From: an uncultured Bacteroidales bacterium
GTDB taxonomy: Bacteria > Bacteroidota > Bacteroidia > Bacteroidales > Paludibacteraceae
Reading direction: 5' to 3'
NCBI GenBank assembly: GCA_902800525.1
Contig: CADCEV010000016.1
Location: 25,312-89,311, forward strand
DNA: 64,000 bases
The notes under the pieces were generated by a model. The model was not told the DNA's origin, made no database searches, and saw nothing but the letters and a program-made list of their open reading frames with translations. Of this stretch, positions 16,533-26,164 are shown piece after piece. A program made the position numbers and the translations under genes. Each line of letters starts with the position of its first letter. Position 1 is the stretch's first letter.

Positions 16533-19500
16533 TTATGCTTTTTTGATGTTAATTTTTACGTTGTAACCGTCCATCTCAAGGAATTGACAATTGACAATTG
16601 ACAATTGAGAATTGAGTTCGAGTTTGGTAGCGAGGACTTGTGAAGCGATGTATTCGCCGCAATGGAGCACTGCGTTGTGGATCTCCGGACGGTCCTCGAG
16701 TTCGATCTCAATGCGGTCGGTTATCTCGAGACCGGAGGATTTACGGAGGTTCTGGATGCGGTTGATGAGCTCGCGCGCGATACCTTCTTCTATCAGTCCG
16801 TCCGTCAGTTCGATATCCAAAGCGATGGTGAGGATGCCGTTGTTGGCAACCAACCAGCCCGGCATGTCTTCCGTCAGGATCTCGACGTCCTCGGCTGTTA
16901 ATTGATAATTGACAGTTGACAGTTGATAATTGCCGTTTTGCTCCATTTGAGCGATCTGGTCCTGATTCATCGCGTTGATCTCAGCGGCTACGGCTTTCAT
17001 CTGTGCGCCGACTTTCTTACCGAGGACTTTGAAGTTCGGTTTGATTTTCTTGACGAGACGGATCTCCGATTGCTCGGCAGGAACGACGATCAGTTCCTTG
17101 ACGTTGACCTCTGATTTGATGAGGTCAGCTACGTGGAGGAGCGCATCGGTGGTCTCCTGATCCGGCGTCGGAATAACGGCTTTCTGGAGCGGCTGACGCA
17201 CATTCTTCTCGGCGCGCTTACGGAGCGAAAGGATGGTAGAAGTCGCTTGTTGGGCGAGGTACATCTGACGCTCAAGGGTCTTGTTGATGAGGGACTCATC
17301 GGCTTTGGGCCACGTGCTGAGGTGTACCGTTTCGCCCGTGAGGTCACGGTAGAGACGGTCGGCATAGAACGGTGCGTTCGGCGCCATGAGTTGCGCTACG
17401 GTCTTGAGACAAGTGTAGAGGGTTGTATATGCCGCCTGTTTGTCGGCGTTCATCTCACCACCCCAGAAACGTTTGCGGTTGAGGCGCACGTACCAGTTAG
17501 AGAGGTCGTCCTGCACGAAATCAGAGATCGCACGTCCGGCTTTGGTCGGTTCGTAGGTTTCGTAAGCTTCGGTAACCTCTTTGATTAGGGAGTTGAGTTT
17601 ACTCAATATCCACAGGTCGATCTCGGCATAGTCTGCTTTTCCTCTCGAGATACCCTCGATTCGATTCTCTCTCGATAGTGTCTCGCTAGTCTGATTTGGA
17701 CTAACACTCCAGCCATCGACGTTGGCATAGAGGGCAAAGAATCCGTAGGTGTTATAGAGCGTGCCGAAGAACTTACGGCGGACTTCATCCACGCCTTCGG
17801 GATCGAACTTGAGGTTCTCCCACGGGCTGGAGTTGGTGAGCATGTACCAGCGGACTGGATCGGCTCCGTATGTATCGAGTGCGCCAAAGGGATCGACGGC
17901 GTTGCCAAGGCGTTTGGACATCTTGTTGCCGTTCTTATCGAGGACAAGTCCGTTGGAGATGACGTTTTTGTAGGCTACCGTTCCTTCGATCATGGTGTGG
18001 ATTGCGTGGAGGGTGAAGAACCATCCGCGTGTTTGGTCCACGCCTTCGGAGATGAAGTCGGCGGTACGCGGTGCGTCGGCGTTCTCGAAGGGATAGTGGT
18101 TTTGTGCGTACGGCATAGCGCCGGAGTCAAACCACACATCGATGAGGTCGAGTTCGCGCTTCATGGGCTTACCGGACGGGGAAACGAGGATGATCGAGTC
18201 CACGTACGGACGGTGGAGGTCGATGACGGAAGGATCGTAGTTGGCTTTGCTGTAGTCGCCCACTTTGTGGTTCGGCCACGGGTTCGAGGACATGAAGCCT
18301 GCCTTCACAGATTTCTCGATTTCATCGAACAATTCTGCGATGGAACCGATGCATATTTCCTCTGTTCCGTCTTCGGTACGCCAAATCGGCAGCGGTGTTC
18401 CCCAATAACGCGAACGGGAGAGGTTCCAGTCGTTGAGGTTATTGAGCCACTGACCGAAACGTCCTGTTCCGGTCGATTCGGGTTGCCAGTTGATGGTCTT
18501 GTTGAGGGCGATCATCTCATCGCGCGCCTTGGCCGATTTGATGAACCACGAATCGAGCGGGTAATAGAGGACGGGTTTGTCGGTACGCCAACAGTGGGGG
18601 TACGAGTGCACATGTTTCTCTGTGCGGAGGAGGCGTCCGTCGGCTTTCATCTCGAGACAGAGGTGGAGGTCAAGGGATTCAGCTTTAGAAGCTGCGATTT
18701 CATCGTACTTTCCGTCGATGGTGAACTGCGGGTCATAAGCGTTCTTCACCCAACGTCCGGCGTAACGGCGGTAGAGTTCGTCGTTGACGTTGGCTTTGTA
18801 CCAATCTTGGTCCAAATCTTCCACACGCCAATATTTGCCGGTGAAATCGACCATAGGTCGCGGTCCGTTGTTCTTGGTCTGCATGTATAGACCCGGCACT
18901 CCGGCTGCGTCGGCTACTTTCTTATCGTCCGCTCCGAAAGTGGGGGCAATATGTACGATACCCGTTCCGTCTTCGGTGGTAACGTAGTCTCCGGGGATGA
19001 CGCGGAATGCTCCTTCGCCCGGGTTTACCCACGGGAAAAGCGGCTCGTATTCAAGTCCGACGAGGTCTGCGCCTTTGTAGCGGGCTACGATCTTCGGCTC
19101 TAAAGGTTTGCCTTCTTCGTCCACGCCGCAAAGGTCTTTCTGATAAGCCGAGAGACGAGCCTCAGCGAGGATAATATGGTCGCCGGCAGGTGTCTCCACT
19201 TCTACGTAGTCGATTTTCGGACCGACGCAAAGCGCCGTGTTGGAAGGAAGTGTCCAAGGCGTAGTCGTCCAAGCGATGATATAGGTGGCTGCGCCATTTG
19301 AAGATTTGAAGATTTGAGAATTTGAAGATTTGACCTTAAAGCGAGCTGTGCAAGTGAGGTCTTTGACGTCACGATAACAACCGGGCTGGTTGAGCTCGTG
19401 GGAACTCAGACCTGTTCCGGCGGCAGGAGAATACGGCTGAATGGTATAACCCTTGTAGAGATAGCCTTTCTTGTACAGCTCTTTGAGCAGATACCAAAGG

Positions 19501-19976
19501 GTCTCGATGTACTTGTTGTCATACGTGATATAGGGGTTGTCCAGATCGACCCAGTAGCCCATCTGCTTGGTGAGGTTCGTCCATTCGCGGGTGTATTTCA
19601 TCACCTCGCGGCGACAAGCGGCATTGTATTCATCGACGGAAATCTTCTTGCCGATATCCTCTTTGGTGATACCCAACATCTTCTCCACTCCCAATTCCAC
19701 CGGCAGACCATGGGTATCCCATCCTGCTTTGCGGCGGACCTGGAAACCCTGCATCGTCTTGAAACGGCAGAACGTGTCCTTGATGGTACGCGCCATAACG
19801 TGATGAATACCGGGCATACCGTTAGCTGAAGGAGGTCCTTCAAAGAATAAAAACTGAGGATGTCCCTCTCGCGTAGTGATACTTTTCGCGAACAAATCCT
19901 CCTCTTCCCACTGCGCTAACACCTCTCGGCTCAACGCAGCCAAATCAAGTCTTTTGTACTCGTTAAATTTCTTCAT
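16533..19976 (-). CDS. ileS: Isoleucyl-tRNA synthetase with three repeat-encoded inserts
   Basis: 1147 residues; class I synthetase charging tRNA-Ile. The HIGH-equivalent is in PSANGMPGIHH (about residue 50), a form I associate with Bacteroidota enzymes. The KMSKR loop is GNKMSKRLGN, the editing domain has IIAWTTTPWTLPSNTAL, and the anticodon-binding region follows. Three segments have no counterpart expected in the family: KSSNSQIFKSSN (octamers, 19297-19335), NYQLSTVNYQL (heptamers, 16899-16933) and LNSQLSIVNCQF (heptamers, 16582-16616). All keep the frame. The start at 19976 gives the usual KKFNEYKRLDL opening; the upstream in-frame ATG is too close to the promoter. First gene of a long leftward run. 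Confidence 0.95.
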   Translation of the reverse strand: MKKFNEYKRLDLAALSREVLAQWEEEDLFAKSITTREGHPQFLFFEGPPSANGMPGIHHVMARTIKDTFCRFKTMQGFQVRRKAGWDTHGLPVELGVEKMLGITKEDIGKKISVDEYNAACRREVMKYTREWTNLTKQMGYWVDLDNPYITYDNKYIETLWYLLKELYKKGYLYKGYTIQPYSPAAGTGLSSHELNQPGCYRDVKDLTCTARFKVKSSNSQIFKSSNGAATYIIAWTTTPWTLPSNTALCVGPKIDYVEVETPAGDHIILAEARLSAYQKDLCGVDEEGKPLEPKIVARYKGADLVGLEYEPLFPWVNPGEGAFRVIPGDYVTTEDGTGIVHIAPTFGADDKKVADAAGVPGLYMQTKNNGPRPMVDFTGKYWRVEDLDQDWYKANVNDELYRRYAGRWVKNAYDPQFTIDGKYDEIAASKAESLDLHLCLEMKADGRLLRTEKHVHSYPHCWRTDKPVLYYPLDSWFIKSAKARDEMIALNKTINWQPESTGTGRFGQWLNNLNDWNLSRSRYWGTPLPIWRTEDGTEEICIGSIAELFDEIEKSVKAGFMSSNPWPNHKVGDYSKANYDPSVIDLHRPYVDSIILVSPSGKPMKRELDLIDVWFDSGAMPYAQNHYPFENADAPRTADFISEGVDQTRGWFFTLHAIHTMIEGTVAYKNVISNGLVLDKNGNKMSKRLGNAVDPFGALDTYGADPVRWYMLTNSSPWENLKFDPEGVDEVRRKFFGTLYNTYGFFALYANVDGWSVSPNQTSETLSRENRIEGISRGKADYAEIDLWILSKLNSLIKEVTEAYETYEPTKAGRAISDFVQDDLSNWYVRLNRKRFWGGEMNADKQAAYTTLYTCLKTVAQLMAPNAPFYADRLYRDLTGETVHLSTWPKADESLINKTLERQMYLAQQATSTILSLRKRAEKNVRQPLQKAVIPTPDQETTDALLHVADLIKSEVNVKELIVVPAEQSEIRLVKKIKPNFKVLGKKVGAQMKAVAAEINAMNQDQIAQMEQNGNYQLSTVNYQLTAEDVEILTEDMPGWLVANNGILTIALDIELTDGLIEEGIARELINRIQNLRKSSGLEITDRIEIELEDRPEIHNAVLHCGEYIASQVLATKLELNSQLSIVNCQFLEMDGYNVKINIKKA
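16582..16616. repeat. AATTGAC heptamer array, 5 units, near the 3' end of ileS
   Basis: Units AATTGAC three times, then AATTGAG twice; 35 bp. Translated as NSQLSIVNCQF about 15 residues before the C-terminus. Confidence 0.92.
16899..16933. repeat. TAATTGA/CAGTTGA heptamer array, 5 units, inside ileS
   Basis: Units TAATTGA, TAATTGA, CAGTTGA, CAGTTGA, TAATTGC. Translated as NYQLSTVNYQL in the C-terminal region of the enzyme. Confidence 0.92.
19297..19335. repeat. TTTGAAGA octamer array inside ileS
   Basis: Units TTTGAAGA, TTTGAAGA, TTTGAGAA, TTTGAAGA, TTTGACC. The 8-bp period differs from the other two arrays in this gene. Translated as KSSNSQIFKSSN just before the editing-domain motif WTTTPW. 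Confidence 0.88.
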
Positions 19977-19999
19977 ATTTTTAATTTTATCGTTTGCAA

Positions 20000-20023
20000 G
20001 CCGTAAAAACGGCTGCAAAGTTA
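20000..20023 (-). promoter_or_regulatory. ileS promoter -7 element and 5' leader hairpin
   Basis: Leftward -7 TAACTTTG at 20016-20023. Immediately downstream, at the predicted mRNA 5' end, GCCG-TTTTTA-CGGC can form a short hairpin (20000-20013). It could protect the mRNA 5' end; no T-box structure is seen. Confidence 0.55.
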
Positions 20024-20064
20024 CAAAAAAAATTTGATATATACAAACTTAAATGCCGAAAAAC

Positions 20065-20095
20065 TTGCATATGTCGAAAAAAAGCAGTAATTTTG
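20065..20095 (+). promoter_or_regulatory. proS promoter
   Basis: -33 TTGCATATG at 20065-20073 and -7 TAATTTTG at 20088-20095, with an A-rich spacer ending GCAG. Divergent from the ileS promoter, with leader 20101-20147. Confidence 0.75.
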
Positions 20096-20147
20096 CAGCG
20101 CAAAACAAAATTGAGTTACTTATTCGACAATAAATTAGTATAGATAA

Positions 20148-21638
<1,491 letters not shown>

Positions 21639-21657
21639 TCGGCGATTATCCATACCT

Positions 21658-21692
21658 CACCAAAAAACGCTCTTCGTGAGCGTTTTTTGGTG
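21658..21692 (+). terminator. Strong hairpin terminator after proS
   Basis: Perfect 15-bp stem (CACCAAAAAACGCTC at 21658-21672 with 21678-21692) and a TTCGT loop. The A6/T6 run inside the stem makes it function on either strand. Confidence 0.85.
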
Positions 21693-21716
21693 CGCCTGCC
21701 TAAAAAAAGAGATTTA

Positions 21717-21748
21717 TTTGCATAATTCAGAAAAAAGTTGTACCTTTG
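21717..21748 (+). promoter_or_regulatory. Promoter of the DUF4294 gene
   Basis: -33 TTTGCATAATT from 21717 and -7 TACCTTTG at 21741-21748, with the conserved spacer end CAGAAAAAAGTTG. Confidence 0.78.
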
Positions 21749-21791
21749 CAGCCAAATTGAAACGGCACGATATTTGTCTGTAGATATTTGG

Positions 21792-22373
21792 ATGAAACGA
21801 ATAGGATACATATTGCTTTTTCTGGCAGTAAGCGGAACGATGCTTGCCGGGACACCGTATTTGGATTCGTGTATGCTGTCCACACGCGGCGGAGACACGG
21901 TGTATCTGGCGTATCTGCATGAGGTGTGGGTCTATCCGCCGATGCGGTTCAAGAACAAAAAGCAGGAGAAATTCTATTGGCGCACCGTGCGGGACGTGAA
22001 GAAATGTCTGCCATACGCAAAGATGATCACCAAAGACATGGAATACGCCGATGCGGAATTGGCTAAGTTGCCGGACGAAAAAGCACGGAAGAAATGGTGG
22101 AAGACATATGAGAAGTACCTCTTTAAGAAGTACGAAAAAGACTTCCGCGGCATGTATGCAAGCCAGGGAATGATGCTCATGAAACTCATGGACCGCGAGA
22201 CCGACCGGACGAGTTATGAGTTGATCAAGAAATACAAAGGCAAAGGCGTTGCTAACTTCTGGCAGTTCATCGCCAAAATCTTCAAAAACGACCTGAAAGA
22301 AGAATATGATGCGTCCGATAAAGACAAAATTACCGAACGCATCATCAACTTAGTCGAAGCAGGACAGTTATAG
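21792..22373 (+). CDS. DUF4294 domain protein, exported
   Basis: 193 residues. A signal peptide (MKRIGYILLFLAVSGTMLAG) is followed by the DUF4294 domain, recognised from GDTVYLAYLHEVWVYPP, FYWRTVRDVKKCLPYAK and a Lys/Tyr-rich helical stretch (WWKTYEKYLFKKYEKDF). DUF4294 is a Bacteroidota-specific exported family of unknown function. The start at 21792 fits a 37-base leader; the longer in-frame opening overlaps the promoter. The last 6 bp overlap the convergent bPH-like gene. Confidence 0.8.
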   Translation: MKRIGYILLFLAVSGTMLAGTPYLDSCMLSTRGGDTVYLAYLHEVWVYPPMRFKNKKQEKFYWRTVRDVKKCLPYAKMITKDMEYADAELAKLPDEKARKKWWKTYEKYLFKKYEKDFRGMYASQGMMLMKLMDRETDRTSYELIKKYKGKGVANFWQFIAKIFKNDLKEEYDASDKDKITERIINLVEAGQL

Positions 22374-23018
22374 TTTGCGTTTAGAAAGAGCAGAGGCTAA
22401 AGGGATAATATGCGTGGTACACCAAAGCACCCGCTCTACACCGCCAACAGTCAATACCAACATCGAGCGGATAGGCGAATAGGGTGCTTTGATATAAATT
22501 GCGTCAATTTGGTTTATTGGAATACGAATCTCTGTAACCGGACGGAAGAATCCGTATTCTTTGATATAGAGCATTTCTCCTTCTATCACATAGCGGTTGC
22601 GAGAATAATAAGCAATCCAGACAACAAATCCCAATAGAAAGACTGCTGCCATAATAGCTTGCGATTTATACTGAAAGACTTGATCCATATGATTGCCCCA
22701 TGTGCTTACAAGCATAACAAAAAATATCCATATCAATATATATACAAATGCCAACCAATCGAATGAATTGCTGAAATCTACACGAGTTGAAGACAGCTCA
22801 TTTTTTCCGATTTCATCGGGTACAAACAGTATTTTTTTCTTATCAAAAAGATTCATAACGAAACTCCATAGCAATATAATAGCTAATATACCTAACATCA
22901 TCGGTATATCATACGGATAGACGAAGTAATAGGAAAAAGTGAATATTCCTATTACCCAACAATAATCAAAGATTACGCGTGCTATGCGTATACGCGTGCG
23001 TTTTTGTTGAAAAGTCAT
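22368..23018 (-). CDS. Membrane protein with a bacterial PH-like domain
   Basis: 216 residues. Four hydrophobic segments (about 16-62 and 84-140, in two hairpin pairs) are followed by a C-terminal domain (about 145-216) with RYVIEGEMLYIKEYG, IRIPINQIDAIYI and a final PLASAL, the pattern of bPH_4-type domains. Function unknown; such proteins are often envelope-stress or membrane-associated. It lies 6 bp after the HTH gene, so the two form an operon. Confidence 0.6.
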   Translation of the reverse strand: MTFQQKRTRIRIARVIFDYCWVIGIFTFSYYFVYPYDIPMMLGILAIILLWSFVMNLFDKKKILFVPDEIGKNELSSTRVDFSNSFDWLAFVYILIWIFFVMLVSTWGNHMDQVFQYKSQAIMAAVFLLGFVVWIAYYSRNRYVIEGEMLYIKEYGFFRPVTEIRIPINQIDAIYIKAPYSPIRSMLVLTVGGVERVLWCTTHIIPLASALSKRKL

Positions 23019-23024
23019 AGTGGT

Positions 23025-23492
23025 TTAATATTTAGGATGGAACAAAGTTTGCGCGGTTTCATCGAGCTTTTCGGTAGCGATATTCATTCGCTTAGCTATG
23101 AGTTGGCGACGTTTGTAATAGGTGCGTTTAGACATATCTAACAAAAGTATAATGTCTTGATTGTCAATTCTCATTCCAAGCAGTAAGAGCACTTGCACAT
23201 CCGTATCTGTCAGCGCAGGAAACTGTTTGCGCAGGGACGCAATACGTTCCTCGTGCGAGTGCATCAACTGCTCCACAGCGTGTGGACGGTCAGTCTGGTG
23301 GCGGATCTGCTCTAACAAAGCCGATTGATGGACAAGTGTTTGCTTACTATACATTAGTTCGCGTATGAGTGCATCTGCTAACTGTTGTTTGAGATGGGCG
23401 TTTTTAACTAACAGAACAACAATGGCTATCTGCTGGCCTAAGACGATTAGTAACCAAAAAATAATGAGAAACGTAGTTGAGTCCATATTCAT
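23025..23492 (-). CDS. Membrane-anchored HTH (LuxR-like) regulator
   Basis: 155 residues. One N-terminal transmembrane helix (about 7-28) is followed by a coiled-coil-like linker (LKQQLADALIRELMYSKQTL) and a C-terminal helix-turn-helix of the LuxR/GerE kind (about 90-140: FPALTDTDVQVLLLLGMRIDN then DIILLLDMSKRTYYKRRQLI). This resembles the DNA-binding ends of Bacteroidota membrane regulators that lack a classical kinase. Sensor input is unknown. It precedes the bPH-like membrane protein by 6 bp and may sense through it; that link is inference. Confidence 0.65.
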   Translation of the reverse strand: MNMDSTTFLIIFWLLIVLGQQIAIVVLLVKNAHLKQQLADALIRELMYSKQTLVHQSALLEQIRHQTDRPHAVEQLMHSHEERIASLRKQFPALTDTDVQVLLLLGMRIDNQDIILLLDMSKRTYYKRRQLIAKRMNIATEKLDETAQTLFHPKY

Positions 23493-23511
23493 TTGTTTTT
23501 GAAATCCGGTG

Positions 23512-23536
23512 CAAAGGTACTACTTTTTTTGCAAAT
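23512..23536 (-). promoter_or_regulatory. Promoter of the HTH/bPH operon
   Basis: Leftward -7 TACCTTTG at 23512-23519 and -33 ATTTGC at 23531-23536. The predicted start is about 15-20 bases from the first ATG. Confidence 0.6.
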
Positions 23537-23557
23537 ACGCAATAGATATAAAGAAAG

Positions 23558-23582
23558 CGTAGCACTCTTTGTGAATGCTACG
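23558..23582 (-). terminator. Hairpin terminator after the CoA-transferase gene
   Basis: Ten-base stem CGTAGCACTC (23558-23567) with GAATGCTACG (23573-23582), one G-T pair, 5-base loop. On the minus strand it is followed by a T-rich CTTTCTTTAT. Confidence 0.6.
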
Positions 23583-23646
23583 TTTTCGAAATCATCTGAT
23601 ATACAATCGTTTATAATTATTCAACGATAGTACCACGGGGCACAAA

Positions 23647-25140
23647 TTACCGGATGTAATTCTCCCATTTGGTATTGCGCATGTCGCCGGACTTCATGAA
23701 CTCCTCGTGCATAGCAAATGCGCAAGAGAGGTTATGTTGGGTCTGGCCGTGCTTGGAGATCTTGAGGTAGTCACGGAGCATCTCGCGATACTCGGGAGCG
23801 ACGCAGTTATTGATGATCTCCTCAGCGCGTTGACGCGGACTCTTGCCACGCAGATCAGCTACACCTTGCTCGGTCACGATGACTTTCACAGAGTGCTCGG
23901 AGTGATCGAGGTGCGTTACCATCGGTACAATCGACGAGATAGCACCGTTCTTTGCGGTGGAAGCCGTCGTGAATATACTAAGGTACGCATTGCGCGCGAA
24001 GTCGCCCGATCCGCCTATACCGTTCATCATCTTCGTGCCGCACACATGCGTCGAGTTGACATTACCGTAGATATCTGCCTCGAGAGCCGTATTGATAGCG
24101 ATGATACCGAGACGACGTGCGATCTCCGGACTGTTGGAAGTCTCCTGCGGACGAAGTAACAACTTGTCGCGGTAGAAATCCAGGTCTGCAAGCACTTCCG
24201 CCATCTTGCTCTCCACAAGACGCAGAGAACAACCGGAAGCGAACTTACAGTGACCTGCTTTGATCAGATCTACCACACTATCCTGGATTACCTCGGAATA
24301 CATCTCAAACGGCGGGATATGCGGGTTCTTACCGAGCTCGCCAAGTACGGCGTTGGCTACGTTACCTACTCCACTCTGAATCGGCAGGAAGGACGCAGGA
24401 ATACGTCCGGCTTTCATCTCTGCCTCCAGGAAGGCAGCAACGTTAGCACCGATCTTGGCGGTTGTCTCATCCACCGGTGTGAAAGCCGCAATCTCGTTCG
24501 GACGATTGGTCTTCACAACCGCAGCAATCTTAGCGGGATCAACCTTCAGATGGTCAGAGCCGCAGCGGTCAGAGGGTTTGTAGATCGGTATCTCGCGGCG
24601 GCAAGGAGGATCGAGCGGCTCATAGAGATCGTGCATGCCACGCATGGTAGCAGGGAACATCTCATTGAGTTCGACGATGATCTTATCCGCCATGCGGCAG
24701 ATCGTCGGCATGATTCCGACACCGGCTGCCGGCACGATCGTACCGTCTTCTCCGACATACGAAGCCTCGATGATCGCCCAATTTGGTTTCGGCAGGAAGC
24801 CATAACGCAGGTCCTGCGCCATATGGCTCAGGTGCATGTCGAAATAGTGGGTACCCTCGGCGTTGATCTCCTCACGCATGGACTTATTCGACTGATACGG
24901 CGTACGGAACTCCACAGCGTGCGCGCGTGCCAAAGCACCGTCACAACTGTCACCCATCGACGCACCGGTCTCTAATCCCACGCGGAAGGGGATGCCCTGT
25001 GCGTGCAGTTTCTCAGCGCGCTGTGCGAGGGCAAAAGGAACGGCCTTGGGCACTCCGGTAGCCGTGAAACCACCCATGCCCAAGACGTCACCATGTTGAA
25101 TCAATTCAGCGGCTTGCTCCGCTGTCATGAAAGGAAGCAT
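23647..25140 (-). CDS. Acetyl-CoA hydrolase / succinyl-CoA:acetate CoA-transferase
   Basis: 497 residues; cytosolic CoA-transferase of the Cat1/Ach1 class. Signs: GMGGFTATGVPKAVP near the N-terminus, IQSGVGNVANAVL, the catalytic Glu region INTALEADIYGNVNSTHVCG, and the oxyanion stretch MNGIGGSGDFARN. These enzymes exchange CoA between succinyl-CoA (or propionyl-CoA) and acetate, and serve acetate or propionate fermentation in Bacteroidales. Whether it is a hydrolase or transferase cannot be settled here; transferase is more likely. Upstream is a 90-bp nonamer array and then the broken aldolase gene. Confidence 0.88.
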   Translation of the reverse strand: MLPFMTAEQAAELIQHGDVLGMGGFTATGVPKAVPFALAQRAEKLHAQGIPFRVGLETGASMGDSCDGALARAHAVEFRTPYQSNKSMREEINAEGTHYFDMHLSHMAQDLRYGFLPKPNWAIIEASYVGEDGTIVPAAGVGIMPTICRMADKIIVELNEMFPATMRGMHDLYEPLDPPCRREIPIYKPSDRCGSDHLKVDPAKIAAVVKTNRPNEIAAFTPVDETTAKIGANVAAFLEAEMKAGRIPASFLPIQSGVGNVANAVLGELGKNPHIPPFEMYSEVIQDSVVDLIKAGHCKFASGCSLRLVESKMAEVLADLDFYRDKLLLRPQETSNSPEIARRLGIIAINTALEADIYGNVNSTHVCGTKMMNGIGGSGDFARNAYLSIFTTASTAKNGAISSIVPMVTHLDHSEHSVKVIVTEQGVADLRGKSPRQRAEEIINNCVAPEYREMLRDYLKISKHGQTQHNLSCAFAMHEEFMKSGDMRNTKWENYIR

Positions 25141-25145
25141 AATTT

Positions 25146-25235
25146 CGTAGTTTTCGTAATTTTCGTAATTTTCGTAGTTTACGTAACTTACGTAAAATAC
25201 GCAAGCTACGCAAACAACGTAAACAACGCAAAGCT
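25146..25235. repeat. Nonamer tandem array, 10 units
   Basis: Ten consecutive 9-bp units of form CGTAnnTTT: CGTAGTTTT, CGTAATTTT twice, CGTAGTTTA, CGTAACTTA, CGTAAAATA, CGCAAGCTA, CGCAAACAA, CGTAAACAA, CGCAAAGCT. The units drift steadily from T-rich to A-rich along the array. It exactly fills the gap between the aldolase stop (25237) and the CoA-transferase start (25140). Confidence 0.92.
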
Positions 25236-25236
25236 T

Positions 25237-26118
25237 TTATTCTGCTTTGCCGTCGCTACCCAGCACGTTGATAATTTTGTGCTTGTAGAGCTCCTCCATG
25301 AGGTCACGAGCAGGACCGCAGTACTTACGCGGATCGAACTCACCCGGTTTCTCTGCAAATACCTTACGAACAACCCACTGCGTCAGGCAGTTTGCCGCCG
25401 TATTGGTTGATCATATCGACATACTCCTGCGGAACAGAAGACGAACCGTGGAGAACGATCGGGAAGCCCGGAAGCTGCTCCATGATAGCGTCGAGCACGT
25501 CAAATGCCAATGGAGGAGGAACGAGACGACCGGTCTTCGGGTCACGGGTACATTGCTCTGGAGTGAACTTGTAAGCTCCGTGGCTTGTACCAATTGAGAT
25601 AGCCAAGCTGTCGCAGCCCGTACGGGTAGCGAAATCAACTACCTCTTCCGGCTTGGTATAGTGGCTAACTGCCGACGAAACCTCGTCCTCAACACCTGCG
25701 AGCACGCCGAGCTCAGCCTCAACAGTTACATCGTACTGGTGAGCATACTCAACAACTTTCTTGGTGAGGGCGATGTTCTCCTCATAAGGCAGCGACGAAG
25801 CGTCGATCATCACGCTGGAGAAACCGAAGTCCACGCAGCTCTTGCAGAGCTCGAAGCTGTCTCCGTGGTCGAGGTGCAAGCAGATCTGCGGGTGCTCCCA
25901 ACCGAGCTCTTTAGCGTACTCAACGGCGCCCTGAGCCATGTAACGAAGCAGGGTCTGGTTAGCGTAGTTACGCGCACCTTTGGAAACCTGGAGAATAACC
26001 GGGCTCTTGGTCTCAGCCGAAGCTTTGATGATAGCCTGAAGTTGCTCCATGTTGTTGAAGTTGAATGCCGGGATATCTCTCGAGTGTTTACGAGGCCTAA
26101 TTCCTTGTAAGAAACCAT
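25237..26118 (-). pseudogene. fba: Fructose-bisphosphate aldolase class II, broken by two deletions
   Basis: Class II aldolase (zinc-dependent; fructose-1,6-bisphosphate to DHAP and GAP). The opening MVSYKELGLVNTRE (26118 leftward) is in one frame, and IPAFNFNNMEQLQAII onwards is in another. About 12 expected residues between them are missing, consistent with a deletion of roughly 31 bp. Zinc and substrate motifs remain (HLDHGDSFE, EAELGVLAGVEDE, ISIGTSHGAYKF, VLHGSSSVP). After GKLPDAVG about 30 residues, including the expected NIDSD phosphate-binding segment, are absent with a second frameshift; the tail VRKVFAEKPGEFDPRKYCG runs to the TAA at 25237. As written it cannot give an active enzyme. 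Assembly error is a real alternative. Confidence 0.85.
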
Positions 26119-26164
26119 AGTTGTAAAAATTTTAATTTGTTATTGGTTGTTTGTAATAGTTATT

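Noticed and set aside
17997-18890. Plus-strand open frame inside ileS
   Set aside because: Antisense shadow of a well-conserved synthetase.
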